NCBI RefSeq assembly: GCF_017814975.1
Contig: NZ_JAGIQA010000023.1
Location: forward strand, 62,001-126,000
Origin: Cupriavidus consociatus
Lineage (GTDB): Bacteria; Pseudomonadota; Gammaproteobacteria; Burkholderiales; Burkholderiaceae
Direction: 5' to 3'
Length of the DNA stretch: 64,000 bases
The stretch's first letter is position 1. Each line of letters opens with the position of its first letter. The translations under genes were made by a program, and so were the position numbers. Under the pieces are notes generated by a model. The model did not search any database and had not been told where the DNA came from. It saw only the letters and a list, made by a program, of their open reading frames with translations. Shown here piece by piece: positions 35,356-45,029 of this stretch.

Positions 35356-36078
35356 ATGATTACGCATCGGTCGGAACTGCATGTCAATCACCTGCTCAGC
35401 GCGTTGCCGCGCGCCGAGTGGGAAGCGCTGGCCCAGCACTTCGAGCTGGTCCGGCTGCGCGCCGGGGAGCTGCTCACCGATTCCGGCCAGCGCATCGTCC
35501 ACGTGTACTTTCCTACCACCGCGGTGGTTTCGCTGCTGTCGCTGCTCGAAGACGGCGCGACCGTCGAGATCGCCGCGGTCGGTCATGAAGGGCTGGTCGG
35601 CATTCCCGTGGTGACCGGCGGCGACACCATGCCCAGCCGCGTCGAAGTGCGCAGCCCTGGCCTCGCTTACCGCATTCCCGCACGCATGCTGCGCGCCGAG
35701 CTCCCACGCCTGCCCACGCTGCAGCGCGTGACGCTGCTGTACGTGCAGGCGATGCTGACGCAGATCGCACAGACCGCCGCGTGCAACCGCCACCACTCGC
35801 TGAACAAGCAGCTGTGCCGCTGGCTGCTGCTGGCGATCGACCGGCTCAGCTCCAACGAGCTGGTGATCACGCAGCAGGTCATCGCCAACATGCTCGGCGT
35901 GCGCCGCGAAGGCGTGACCGAAGCCGCGGGCAAGTTGGAGGACCTCGGCCTGATCCACCACAGCCGTGGCCATATCACGGTACTGGACCGCTGCGGCCTG
36001 GAGAAGCATTCGTGCGAATGCTACAAGCTGGTCAAGCGCGAATATGACCGTCTGCTGCCCGCGCTGGCCAACGCCTGA
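35356..36078 (+). CDS. Crp/Fnr-family transcriptional regulator
   Basis: 240 aa. The N-terminal cyclic-nucleotide-binding-like barrel (residues 15-120) has VRLRAGELLTDSGQRIVHVYFPTTAVVSL; the glycine/glutamate ligand-contact motif of true cAMP-binding proteins is absent. A long dimer helix and a winged HTH (LVITQQVIANMLGVRREGVTEAAGKLEDLGLI) follow. The C-terminal CGLEKHSCECYK carries three Cys, a feature seen in related regulators of this subgroup. It lies 87 bases before the first EPS gene and may control it. Confidence 0.9.
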   Translation: MITHRSELHVNHLLSALPRAEWEALAQHFELVRLRAGELLTDSGQRIVHVYFPTTAVVSLLSLLEDGATVEIAAVGHEGLVGIPVVTGGDTMPSRVEVRSPGLAYRIPARMLRAELPRLPTLQRVTLLYVQAMLTQIAQTAACNRHHSLNKQLCRWLLLAIDRLSSNELVITQQVIANMLGVRREGVTEAAGKLEDLGLIHHSRGHITVLDRCGLEKHSCECYKLVKREYDRLLPALANA

Positions 36079-36165
36079 ACGGCGCAGCCGGCTGCCCCTG
36101 GCGGCGTGCGGCTGACCACGCGCGGCGCAGGACGCCGCGCTGATCCCATTTGAGGAGCGGTACCC

Positions 36166-38595
36166 GTGAGCAGACTGTCATATGCCGGCGCACCGGCGGA
36201 AGGTGCGGCCCCCCGGCGCGAAGCCCAGCCCCCCAGCACGCGCCAGACGCGCGCGCTGATGGATCATATGGGCTGGATCGCCGCCGCGGGCGTTGTCGGC
36301 GCCGGCGTCGGCGCACTGGTGGCGTTGTCCGAGCCGCCGCAATACCGCGCGCAGGCGCTGGTGCAGGTCGAGGGCCGCGACGGCGGCGTGCGCAGCGTGG
36401 CGCAGACGCAAGGTGCCGCCGGCTTCGATGCTGGGCTGCTCAAGAGCCGCGCGGTGGTCGGGCCCGTGGTGGAGCGGCTGCGCCTGGATATCACCGCGCA
36501 GCCGCTGCGCGCGCCGCTGGTGGGCGCGCTGGTGGACCGCTTCTCCACGCCCGGCCACGTGCGCGGCACCTGGCCCGCAAGCCAGGGCTATGCCTGGGGC
36601 GGCGAACGCCTGGTGGTCGACACCATGAGCGTGCCCGAAGACCTGGTGGACCATCCCCTGCTGTTCGAGGCACGCCGCGACGGCGCCTACCGGCTCTTCG
36701 ACCAGGACGTGCTGCTGCTCGAGGGCCGTGTCGGCGAGACTGCCAGCGGCAACGGCATCACGCTGCGCGTAGACCGCATCGAGGCCGCGCCCGGCACGCG
36801 CTTCGCGCTGACGCGGCATGACCTCGCACGCACTGCCGAGGCGGTGCGCAGAGGCCTGCAGGTCGAGAGCGAAGGCGCGCAGATGTCCGCGAGTCCTGGC
36901 GGCGCACCGGCGCAGCCGGGCGGCACGGTGCGCGTGGGCTGGCAGTATGCGGACCGGCAGCTTGCCGCCGAGCTGGTCAACGGCGTCACGCGCGCCTATA
37001 TCGAGGGACAGACCACCAAGCGCCGCGAGGACGCCGCCGGCACACTGGCCTTCCTGTCCAACGAACTGCCGCGCGTGCAGGCCGAACTGACCCGCGCCGA
37101 AGAGGCGCTGACGCGCTACCGCGCGCGTACCGGCTCGCTGGCGCCCAGCCGCGATGCGCAGTCGTTCCTGAACAACAGCATGGAATACCAGCGCCAGATC
37201 GCCGCGCTGAAGCTCGAGCGTACGCGGCTGCTGCAGCGCTTCACCGCCGAGGCCAATGAAGTGCGCATGGTCGACAGCCAGATCCAGCAGATGACGCGCG
37301 AGCGCGCCGAGATCGATGCGCGCATGCAAAGCCTGTCGGCCTCCGAGCGCGAATCGGTGGCGCTGACGCGCGACGTCAAGGTGGCAGAGGACATGTACAT
37401 GACCTTGCGCGGCAAGGTCGAGCAGCTGTCGCTGATGCTCTCCGACAGCTCCAGCCAGCTGCGCGTGATCGACGCCGCGATCGCGCCGGTGACGCCGGTC
37501 GGGATCGGCACCTGGCCGTTCGCTTCCGTGGGCGCACTGCTCGGGCTGTGCCTGGGCGTGGCCGGCGTCAACCTGCGCCAGCGCCTGCGGCCGTCGGTCG
37601 CGAGCGCGGCGGACGCCGAAGAGCGGCTTGGCATGGCGATGCTCGGCGACATTGCCTTCAGCAACGAGCAGTCCGAGCTGGAACGCCAGATCGAGACCAA
37701 GCGCCGCCTGGGCATTGCCGCGGGCTTCACGCTGCCGACCGAGGCGCGCCTGGGCTGGCCAGAGCCGGGCACCGAGGTGATCGATGCCGACACCGCGGCC
37801 GCCCCCGAGGACGAGCGCGCGCGCGCCGAACGGCTGCTGCGCCAGGGCCTGCACGACCAGTACCTGCTGGCGCGGCGCGCGCCGCATTCGCTGGCGGTGG
37901 AGGGACTGCGCACCTTGCGCGCGGCGCTGCACTTCGCGCTGCGCGATGCGCCCAATTGCGTGGTGGCGGTCACCAGCCCCGCCAGCAGCGCGGGCAAGAC
38001 CTTTACCGCGGTCAACCTCGCGGTGCTGTTCGCCGAGGCCGGCCAGCGCGTGCTGCTGATCGACGCCGACCTGCGCCGCGGGCGTGTGGCGGACTGGTTC
38101 GACCAGCCGGTCGAGCCGGGCCTGGCCGAAGTGCTGGCCGGGCGCGCCGCGATCGCCGATGCGGTCAGGCCGAGCGTGGTCAGCGGCCTGTTCCTGCTCA
38201 ACCGCGGCGCGGCGCCGGCGAATCCGTCCGAGCTGCTGATGCTGCCGGCGCTGGCGGAAACGCTGCGCCTGTGCGCGGGCCGCTTCGACCTGGTGCTGGT
38301 CGATACCCCGCCGGTGCTGGCCGTGGCCGATGCCACGCTGGTGGCCAACCTGGCGGGCTCGACGCTGGTGGTCGTGCGCGCGGACGTGACGGCGGCGGGC
38401 CAGGTCGACGACACCCTCAAGCGCCTGGCGCATGCCAATGCGCGGCTGGCGGGCGGGATCCTGAACGGGGTCATGCCACGGCGCAGCAACCGGTCGGACT
38501 TCAATACGATCAATCCTTACCTGGGCATGCCGCTGCCGCTGGCGCAGGGCAAGCACCTTGCCCTGGAAAAGGCGGAAGCGCCGAAGCGGTCCTGA
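36166..38595 (+). CDS. Wzc-like chain-length and tyrosine-kinase-like protein, without the usual C-terminal tyrosine cluster
   Basis: 809 aa from GTG 36166 with GAGGAG upstream. The N-terminal Wzz domain has a membrane span at about residue 35-55 and the C-terminal span is near 445-465, with a periplasmic coiled coil between. The cytosolic BY-kinase domain has Walker A SSAGKTFTAV, A' VLLIDADLRRG and B DLVLVDTPPV. The tail has only one Tyr (SDFNTINPYLGM), whereas Wzc kinases usually end in a tyrosine cluster. It may regulate chain length without the normal autophosphorylation cycle. Divergent from the other EPS genes. Confidence 0.9.
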   Translation: MSRLSYAGAPAEGAAPRREAQPPSTRQTRALMDHMGWIAAAGVVGAGVGALVALSEPPQYRAQALVQVEGRDGGVRSVAQTQGAAGFDAGLLKSRAVVGPVVERLRLDITAQPLRAPLVGALVDRFSTPGHVRGTWPASQGYAWGGERLVVDTMSVPEDLVDHPLLFEARRDGAYRLFDQDVLLLEGRVGETASGNGITLRVDRIEAAPGTRFALTRHDLARTAEAVRRGLQVESEGAQMSASPGGAPAQPGGTVRVGWQYADRQLAAELVNGVTRAYIEGQTTKRREDAAGTLAFLSNELPRVQAELTRAEEALTRYRARTGSLAPSRDAQSFLNNSMEYQRQIAALKLERTRLLQRFTAEANEVRMVDSQIQQMTRERAEIDARMQSLSASERESVALTRDVKVAEDMYMTLRGKVEQLSLMLSDSSSQLRVIDAAIAPVTPVGIGTWPFASVGALLGLCLGVAGVNLRQRLRPSVASAADAEERLGMAMLGDIAFSNEQSELERQIETKRRLGIAAGFTLPTEARLGWPEPGTEVIDADTAAAPEDERARAERLLRQGLHDQYLLARRAPHSLAVEGLRTLRAALHFALRDAPNCVVAVTSPASSAGKTFTAVNLAVLFAEAGQRVLLIDADLRRGRVADWFDQPVEPGLAEVLAGRAAIADAVRPSVVSGLFLLNRGAAPANPSELLMLPALAETLRLCAGRFDLVLVDTPPVLAVADATLVANLAGSTLVVVRADVTAAGQVDDTLKRLAHANARLAGGILNGVMPRRSNRSDFNTINPYLGMPLPLAQGKHLALEKAEAPKRS

Positions 38596-38619
38596 GCGGG
38601 CCACGCGCGGGGTACCCCG

Positions 38620-38636
38620 GAGTACCCGCTTCTGCC
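38620..38636 (-). repeat. Weak iteron-like sequence
   Basis: GAGTACCCGCTTCTGCC, inverted, three mismatches to the iteron. It is the only candidate on the right flank beyond 28.4 kb outside genes, and it is weak. Confidence 0.4.
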
Positions 38637-38744
38637 TGCGGTCCTGCCTGCGGTCCGCGCGGGCGGGCTATCAGGGGATGAAGCGCACCGCCAGGAATGG
38701 AGGTGCGCTGGCCAATGGCGGTGCGCTGGCGGTTAGGCCAGGCG

Positions 38745-40292
38745 TTACGGCGCAAACCGGATGTGTGGGCCGACGTCGTTGTTCGCCGTATCGGTGCCTG
38801 CGCCGACCTTGATCGTGTAGTTGCCGCCGGTCAGGTCCGTGGTAATCGAGTTGTTCCTGAACGTGGATGCCTTGATGATGCCGACCACGGCCTTGTTGCC
38901 GAAGTTCTGCCGGGGGTAGGCGATCTTGTTGCCGGAGAAGCTGGCAACGCCGGCCCTGATATTGGGAAAATCGTCACGGTAGTCCGGCGTATGGGTGCTG
39001 ATGAGCGTGTTGTTCTCGATCAGGACCCTGGCCCCGACATCGAGCGCCTGGAGCCCGACGCCACTGCTCCTGATGGTGTTGCCCCGGACGATGGTGTTCA
39101 CCGTGTTCATGTCGCCGATCCCCTCTGAAAACGAGGGGTAGACCCCACCATCGACGGTATCGATCACGTTGTTCTCGATGACCGATCCCGGCGCCGACAG
39201 GATCATCACGTAGGGATGCTTGTTGCCGGCGCGTCCCACGATTTCCGAGTTCCGGATGGTGACGTTCTCGGTGTTTCTGCCATTGTCGCCGCCGACGAAC
39301 TGCGAGCCCTTGTTGTTCACGAAGCGGCAGGCATCGAAGACGATATCGCCCGTTCTCGCCGTCACGCCTTCGGCTGGCGCGTCCGGCTCGATATCCACCC
39401 CGGCGGCGGGCGCATGCGTAGGGTAGGCCCCACCGGTGATGCCAGTGTCGCGGAACGAGGACTTGGTGACTCGCAAGCCCCTGGCCTGCATGATGCTCAT
39501 CCCCTGGCGGGCATTGTTGTACGAGTCCACATTGTGGATGATGCCGTTGCGATCGGCGGTGAACTCGCCGCCGATGTACAGGCCGTCGCAGGCAAAGTGA
39601 TGGACCTTCAGGTGGCTGAGTTCATAGTTGGAGCTCGCGTTCGTCTGGATGCCGTGTGAAGACGTTTCACTCAGCGGCCTGCCATCCGGCGACGGCGGCC
39701 GCGACATCTTGTCCACGTTGCCGTAGAGCTCCAGGCCAGAAATCTTGAAGTTGGTGGAATGCCTGATCTCGAACCCGAGCTGGTGCCGGTAGGAGTACCA
39801 GGACTGACCGCCGCTCTTGTCGTTGGTGATGGTGAAGTCCCCCTTGAAGGAAACCACGGAACCGGTGCAGCCGATCAGGCTGAAGTTGCTGGCTTTCGCC
39901 AGCCGGATATTCTGGATTCCGTTCGCGCCGGGGCCGCCGGCGATCGCGAAGCGATCGATGTTGTAGGTCCCCTTGGGGAAATAAACGATCTTGCGCTTGA
40001 TATACCTGTAGTTGGAAATCTCTGCCGCCATTCTCTGGAAGGCGGCATAGTCGTCCGTCACTCCATCCCCCCTGGCCCCGTAGGCGGTGATGGACTTCAC
40101 GATCGCGCCGGGATAAGCCCGCTTCTCGGCGGTCAGCAGCGGACAAGGATCTCCGGCTTCATTCGGGCTCCTGGCAGCAGCCTGGAATCCCGGCTGCGCA
40201 TGGCCTGCAAGCGGCAGGCATGCACAGCAGACGGCTACAGCGATGGCAGTCCGGACCAGCTTCGGCTTGGTTCGCTTCGGCGAAGCAGACAT
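38745..40292 (-). CDS. Secreted parallel beta-helix protein (pectate-lyase-like fold)
   Basis: 515 aa from ATG 40292, with GGGGAG upstream; the longer frame is not used. Signal peptide ending in AGHA. The pectate-lyase-3 entry motif AYGARGDGVTDDYAAFQRMAAEI is followed by many Asn-rich coils (VTIRNSEIVG, GSVIENNVIDTVDG, VRGNTIRSSG, FRNNSITTD), i.e. right-handed beta-helix repeats. It lies after wzc in the wza-wzb-wzc unit and is exported, so it may be a polysaccharide lyase or a modifying enzyme of the EPS. The catalytic residues are not evident. Confidence 0.85.
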   Translation of the reverse strand: MSASPKRTKPKLVRTAIAVAVCCACLPLAGHAQPGFQAAARSPNEAGDPCPLLTAEKRAYPGAIVKSITAYGARGDGVTDDYAAFQRMAAEISNYRYIKRKIVYFPKGTYNIDRFAIAGGPGANGIQNIRLAKASNFSLIGCTGSVVSFKGDFTITNDKSGGQSWYSYRHQLGFEIRHSTNFKISGLELYGNVDKMSRPPSPDGRPLSETSSHGIQTNASSNYELSHLKVHHFACDGLYIGGEFTADRNGIIHNVDSYNNARQGMSIMQARGLRVTKSSFRDTGITGGAYPTHAPAAGVDIEPDAPAEGVTARTGDIVFDACRFVNNKGSQFVGGDNGRNTENVTIRNSEIVGRAGNKHPYVMILSAPGSVIENNVIDTVDGGVYPSFSEGIGDMNTVNTIVRGNTIRSSGVGLQALDVGARVLIENNTLISTHTPDYRDDFPNIRAGVASFSGNKIAYPRQNFGNKAVVGIIKASTFRNNSITTDLTGGNYTIKVGAGTDTANNDVGPHIRFAP

Positions 40293-40530
40293 GGCGCTCC
40301 CCTTTGAGTGACGCGGTGGATTTGCCAGCCTCGGCCCAGGGCCAGCATCGGCATGGCGGACCGGGCGACGCAAGCGCGCTCCCTGAGCCGGCTGCCGCAT
40401 TTGCCCGCCGCCGCGAGTTCGAATGGCAAGCCCTCCGGTCCGGCGGCGGACGGGAGGGCAGCCAAGCCGGCAATCAAGCCGGCAACCAGGGCAGCAATTG
40501 CCGGGAGCGCGGCGACATTCCTTGCCGCAC

Positions 40531-42768
40531 TCAGGCGCGCTTGGCCGGTTTCGCGCTGTATTCGCCGAGGTAACGGTACTTGCCGAAGTAGTAATGCGCG
40601 CGGTACCAGCGTCCCTCGATGCGCAGGCCGTTGAGCAGTACGCCTTTGACGTCCGCCCCGCTCTGCTGGAGCATCCGCTGGGATGCCTGAAGCTCGCTCA
40701 CGGTAGTCTTCTCCGCGCGCGCCACCAGGAACACAGCGGCCGCCTTGCTGGCCAGGATGCCGGCGTCGGTCGCCGCCAGAATCGGCGGGGTGTCGATGAT
40801 GACCAGGTCGTAACGCAGCGTGAGCGTGTCGATCAGGTTCTCCATCGCCGGGCTGAGCAGGACATCCGCGGCATGCGGCGGCTCGCTGCCCGTCGAAATG
40901 AAGTCCAGGCCGGGCGCCACTTCCCGCTGCACGACCTGCTCGAACGGCGCACCCAGCAGCAGTTCGGTGAGCCCCGGCGTGCGCCGGGCGCCAAAGCGGC
41001 GATGCAGGGACCCGCGCCGCAGGTCGGCGTCGATCAGCACCACGCGCTTGCCGCTGGCGGCGATCGCCGAGAAGTTCGCGCAGATGAAGGACTTGCCCAC
41101 GCCGGGCGCGGGCCCGGTGATGACCACGGTCCGGTTCTTGTTCCCGGCCAGTGCGAACTGCAGGGCGGTGCGGAAGCTGCGCAGCGTCTCCACGGCGGGA
41201 TCGTCAGGCTGCCGGCGCACCAGCAGCCCGCCGCCGTCGGTGTCGTCCTGCGTCTGTGGCTCCTGGGTGGTGAAGGGGATCGTGGTGTAGACCACCATGC
41301 CCGTGCGCCGCTCGATCTCATCGGCATCCGCCACGCCGCCGTTGAATGCGTGGCGCAGGATGACCCCCGCCAGGCCGGCGAACAGGCCGAGCACCACCGC
41401 CAGCGTGGCAATCACCTCGCGGTTCGGGCGGATCGGGTTGATCGGCACTTCCGCCGCGTCGACCAGGCGCGAGGTGCCGACCTTGCTCGCCTTCATCAGC
41501 TTGAGCTGCTGCATGTCGTTCAGCAGCGACTGGAGCATCTCGGTGCTGACCTTCACGTCGCGCATCAGGCGCAGTACGTTCTGCTCGACGTCAGGCAGCT
41601 TCTGGATACGGCCGGTCAGCCCGTTGATCTGCGCGTTGACGCTGGCGATCTGGCCGTCGATCAGCGAGATGATCGGATGGTTGGGCGTGAAGCGCGCGTC
41701 CAGTTCCTGCCGCTTTTGCCGAAGCTCCTGCAGCTTGGTCTGGAGCTGCACCGACTGGTTCAGCATCAGCCTGGATTCTTCGGGCAGGTCGACGGTGCCG
41801 CGCTGGTTGCGCATGGCGTTGTAACGGTTCTCCGAGGTTTCGACCTGCTGCCTGAGCTGCGGCAGCTGCTGCTCCAGGAAGGCCAGCGATTTCTCGGCTT
41901 CGGCGGCCTTGCGCAGCACGTTCTGCTCCACGTAGGCGTTGGCGATTTCATTGAGGGTGCCAGCCACCATCCTGGGGTCGCTGCCTTCCAGCGAGATGCC
42001 GATCACGCCGCTCTGCCGGCCGCGCTCGGTGATCACCAGCCTGCTCTGCAAGCTGGCGATAGCAGCGCTGCGCGGCACCCGGCGCAGTTCGAAGCGCACG
42101 CCGCTGCGCGCGTCGATCTTGCTGACCAGCAGGTGCACCGGACCAGCCGGGGTGGCGACAGAGAGAAGCTGGCCAACCTTGCCGTTGGCCTGGACCTCGC
42201 CGCCATTGAACGACACCGAGTAGCCTGCGTCGCCGGTCGCCGTCAGCAGGATCCTGCGATCCTCCATCGACTCCGGCACGTCGAGCTGCTGCACGGCAAT
42301 CGCTTCGCGGCCCCAGGCGTAGCCACCCCATCCGAACAGGCCGGGCTCGGACAAGCCCTGGTTGAAGTGCGCGATGGCCGGTCCGACCAGCGGAAAGTAG
42401 CGCGGTCGCGCTTCGATATCGAGACGCAGTGTCGCAATGGCCTTGCCGACGACCATCCGGGAGCGCAGCAGTTCGATTTCCGCCGAGGCCTCCGGCTTGA
42501 TGTCCAGCCCCGGCGATATCGACGTGGACAGCTTTGCGGCAGTGTTCACCGGGCTATTGCTCTCTTCCACCTGCACCACGACGTCGGCGCGGTAGACCGG
42601 CGAGGCGATCAGCGCGTAGAGCAGCCCCAGCGCGACGACGACGACGGCGGCGCCCAGGAACGTCCATCGGTAGCGGATCAGGATGTCGAGATACGAAGTC
42701 AGGTCGATGGATTTTTCGCGCTCGACGGGTTCCTCGAATGCCTCATCCCGCTTGCTTATCGCTCTCAT
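40531..42768 (-). CDS. wzc: Wzc-like polysaccharide co-polymerase and BY-kinase
   Basis: 745 aa. Wzz domain with membrane spans near residues 35-55 and about 445-465, GNVR-like coiled coil between, and a cytosolic BY-kinase domain: Walker A PAPGVGKSF, A' VLIDADLRRGS, B DLVIIDTPPIL. The C-terminus has the Tyr cluster (WYRAHYYFGKYRYLGEYS) used for autophosphorylation. Start ATG overlaps the wzb stop (ATGA). Together with wza and wzb it forms the export/chain-length module; the layout resembles epsA-epsP-epsB of Ralstonia EPS I. Confidence 0.95.
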   Translation of the reverse strand: MRAISKRDEAFEEPVEREKSIDLTSYLDILIRYRWTFLGAAVVVVALGLLYALIASPVYRADVVVQVEESNSPVNTAAKLSTSISPGLDIKPEASAEIELLRSRMVVGKAIATLRLDIEARPRYFPLVGPAIAHFNQGLSEPGLFGWGGYAWGREAIAVQQLDVPESMEDRRILLTATGDAGYSVSFNGGEVQANGKVGQLLSVATPAGPVHLLVSKIDARSGVRFELRRVPRSAAIASLQSRLVITERGRQSGVIGISLEGSDPRMVAGTLNEIANAYVEQNVLRKAAEAEKSLAFLEQQLPQLRQQVETSENRYNAMRNQRGTVDLPEESRLMLNQSVQLQTKLQELRQKRQELDARFTPNHPIISLIDGQIASVNAQINGLTGRIQKLPDVEQNVLRLMRDVKVSTEMLQSLLNDMQQLKLMKASKVGTSRLVDAAEVPINPIRPNREVIATLAVVLGLFAGLAGVILRHAFNGGVADADEIERRTGMVVYTTIPFTTQEPQTQDDTDGGGLLVRRQPDDPAVETLRSFRTALQFALAGNKNRTVVITGPAPGVGKSFICANFSAIAASGKRVVLIDADLRRGSLHRRFGARRTPGLTELLLGAPFEQVVQREVAPGLDFISTGSEPPHAADVLLSPAMENLIDTLTLRYDLVIIDTPPILAATDAGILASKAAAVFLVARAEKTTVSELQASQRMLQQSGADVKGVLLNGLRIEGRWYRAHYYFGKYRYLGEYSAKPAKRA

Positions 42769-43238
42769 GTCGGCTCCCTGTTGCTGTCAGCCGCGGCAAC
42801 GGAGTTCTCCCGCTCCAGTTGCGACGACCACGACGAGATTCCCTGCTTGATCAATTCCAGGACGATACTGAACATCTGCTGCGAACAGCCGTACGGGTCG
42901 GGGATGTCGAGGTCAAGTCCTTCGCAAAGCCTGAAGGTCTTGCCGCGCGACTGCGGGAAGCGCTCCTCGAGCGTTTCGCGCTGGAGGCTTTCCATGACCA
43001 GCACCAGGTCCGCGGATTCCACCAGGGCATGGTCCACGGCGCGGGCGCGGTGCCCCGCCAGGCTGCAGCCTTCGTTGGCCAGCAGGCGCACGACGCGCGG
43101 ATCCGCCGCGGCGCCGACCGGTGGCGCCAGCCCGGCGGAGGTCACCCTGCAGTCAGGCAGGGCGCGGTTGAGCAGCACGGCCGCCATCGGGCTGCGGCAG
43201 ACATTGCCGAGGCAGACGACGAGGATGGTTCTTGGCAT
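42765..43238 (-). CDS. wzb: Low-molecular-weight protein-tyrosine phosphatase
   Basis: 157 aa. The P-loop VCLGNVCRSP holds the catalytic Cys at residue 9 and Arg at 15; the general acid loop reads DIPDPYG. It removes phosphate from the Wzc kinase tail so that polymerisation can cycle. It overlaps wzc by four bases and is 14 bases downstream of wza. The N-terminal half is typical; the last 10 residues are extra. Confidence 0.95.
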   Translation of the reverse strand: MPRTILVVCLGNVCRSPMAAVLLNRALPDCRVTSAGLAPPVGAAADPRVVRLLANEGCSLAGHRARAVDHALVESADLVLVMESLQRETLEERFPQSRGKTFRLCEGLDLDIPDPYGCSQQMFSIVLELIKQGISSWSSQLERENSVAAADSNREPT

Positions 43239-43252
43239 ACCGGTTCACTCGC

Positions 43253-44422
43253 TTATTTGAGTCCTGACGCCGTGCCCAACAGCGATGTGGACGGCAGAAG
43301 CAGGTTCATCACCCGACTCCAGCGAACCAGGTCGCGGGCGTCGACATAGACCACGTCTTTCGGCTCCAGCTCAAAGCCTTCGGCGATAGCCAGCGCCGCC
43401 GGCGTGGTGCCGTCCAGGTGGAACACCTTGGGTTCGCCGTTCGGCTCCTTGCGGATGACGAAAATCTGCTCGGCATTGGCCGTGCCCGGATTGACGCCGC
43501 CGGCGTCACCCAGCGCCTCGTTCAGTGTCATGCGCCCGTTGCGCATCAGCAGGGACGACGGCTTCGCCACTTCGCCAGTCACGAAGATCTTGTTGTCCTC
43601 ACGCTGCTCCACCCGCACGATGTCGCCGGAGCGCAGCATGATGCGCGCCGGGTCGACGCCCTTGGCCAGCAGCGCCGGGATATTGACGTACCAGCTGCGT
43701 TCGCCGCGCGTCACCCGTATGCGGCTGTTGTCGCCGGTCAGGTTCAGCACGCCGCCGGCACGGTTGAGCGCCTCGACCAGCGTCATCGGCGCGTCGTCGA
43801 TGGCAAGCATGCCCGGGGTGCGCACTTCGCCGTCGACGTAGACGCGCTGGCTGCGGAAGCCCAGCACGCGCACGGTCATCTGCGGGTCGCGCACCACCCG
43901 CGAGAGGATGCGGGCCATCTCCTTGCGCACTTCGTTGGCGGTCCTGCCGGCAACCCTCATGACACCGGCATAGGGGAACTGGATGTCTCCCTGCGGGCTC
44001 ACCACGTAGCCGGGCAGGTTGGAGCCACCGCTTGACTGCGGGATCTCCAGGCTGGCGGCGGGGCTGTAGGTCTGGGTCGGGAACACCAGCTCCGGGTGGT
44101 CCCAGACCACCACGGAAATGATGTCGCCCGGGCCGATCCGGTACGGCTCGGCCTTGGCGAACAGCTCTTCGACGCGCTCGTTGGCCGGCTTGCTCTTGCT
44201 GCGCAGCTCGCGCACGAGGTCGAGCGTGATCGGCGTCACGCTTGGCTTCGCGTCGGGCCCGACCGCCTTGACCGGGGCGTTGCTGTCGAAAACCATGCCG
44301 GGCGAGGCGGCGCATGCGGACAGCAGCGCTGCGCTCAGAAGCGGCAGCAGCAATGCCGCCGGGCCGCGGCGCCCGGCTTGGTTGGGACGACGCTGGATGT
44401 TACGACTGCAGATTGATCTCAC
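43253..44422 (-). CDS. wza: Polysaccharide export outer-membrane lipoprotein
   Basis: 389 aa from GTG 44422, chosen for the GAGGAGA site upstream; the longer frame lacks one. Signal with lipobox LLSAC near residue 37. The poly-export domain starts YRIGPGDIISVVVWDHPEL, followed by SLBB-type repeats (RVYVDGEVRTPGMLAIDD, KIFVTGEVAKPSSLLM). It makes the octameric outer-membrane exit channel. First gene of the wza-wzb-wzc unit. Confidence 0.95.
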   Translation of the reverse strand: MRSICSRNIQRRPNQAGRRGPAALLLPLLSAALLSACAASPGMVFDSNAPVKAVGPDAKPSVTPITLDLVRELRSKSKPANERVEELFAKAEPYRIGPGDIISVVVWDHPELVFPTQTYSPAASLEIPQSSGGSNLPGYVVSPQGDIQFPYAGVMRVAGRTANEVRKEMARILSRVVRDPQMTVRVLGFRSQRVYVDGEVRTPGMLAIDDAPMTLVEALNRAGGVLNLTGDNSRIRVTRGERSWYVNIPALLAKGVDPARIMLRSGDIVRVEQREDNKIFVTGEVAKPSSLLMRNGRMTLNEALGDAGGVNPGTANAEQIFVIRKEPNGEPKVFHLDGTTPAALAIAEGFELEPKDVVYVDARDLVRWSRVMNLLLPSTSLLGTASGLK

Positions 44423-45029
44423 GGCGATCTCCTCGCGAAGCGGGCAAGCACCCAAGCCGGCACTGCACCCACGATGCGCTGATCGTAGGAACGCAGGCTG
44501 AAAAGCTCGGTGCGCTGACACACACTGCATGTGGGTGGAGATGCCTCAAGGCTGCCGGAGCCAAGGCAGCACGGCACGGACCGTGATCCGGCTCCTCCAT
44601 CAGGAGGAGATGGACCATCTGGACGATGCCGCTGCCAGGGCAAGGCTGTAATCTGCGGAGAAACACCGCCGGTACGGCGACATGTCTGGTCAGCGAATCG
44701 AGCATAGGCAATGGTCCGTGCCAGCGACACGGCAGGATGCCCGCCAATGTGCGGGGGGCAACAGTGCGCGCCGCGGCGGCGCTGACACAATGCTTGGAAG
44801 CGGTGCAGGCTTAGGGGGGCGGACCTTCGGAAGCAGGGCGCTGTCAGGGTGACACGGGCGGGGCACGTGGCCAGCCACAGCCAGCTGTGCAGGGCAGCGC
44901 CGCGTGACGATGCCTGATCGATGCCATTGCAGAAGGGTCCCGCCGAGCGCCGGCAAGACCGGCAGGGCACGGCACACCCGCCGGCCGCACCGGCAACGAC
45001 GTTCGATCTTCTTTCGGGAGAAACCTGGC
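44423..45029. other. 607-base gap between divergent EPS operons
   Basis: No gene. It must carry the promoters of wza (minus) and of the wzx gene (plus). The sequence GCAATGGTCCGTGCCA (44708-44723) resembles a sigma54 promoter on the minus strand, but the spacing between the GG and GC elements is one base too long. I see no strong repeat and no JUMPstart-like motif. Confidence 0.45.

Noticed and set aside
36178..38604. 808-codon minus-strand open frame opposite the first Wzc-like gene
   Set aside because: Same reason: antisense mirror with Arg/His/Gln-rich composition and no ribosome site or motif.
40423..43260. 945-codon plus-strand open frame opposite wzc and wzb
   Set aside because: It is antisense to well-supported genes, rich in Arg, Gln and His, and has no domain; such long mirror frames are common in GC-rich DNA.
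44708..44723. Sigma54-like promoter upstream of wza
   Set aside because: On the minus strand it reads TGGCACGGACCATTGC, but the GG-to-GC distance is one base too long for a functional -24/-12 element.
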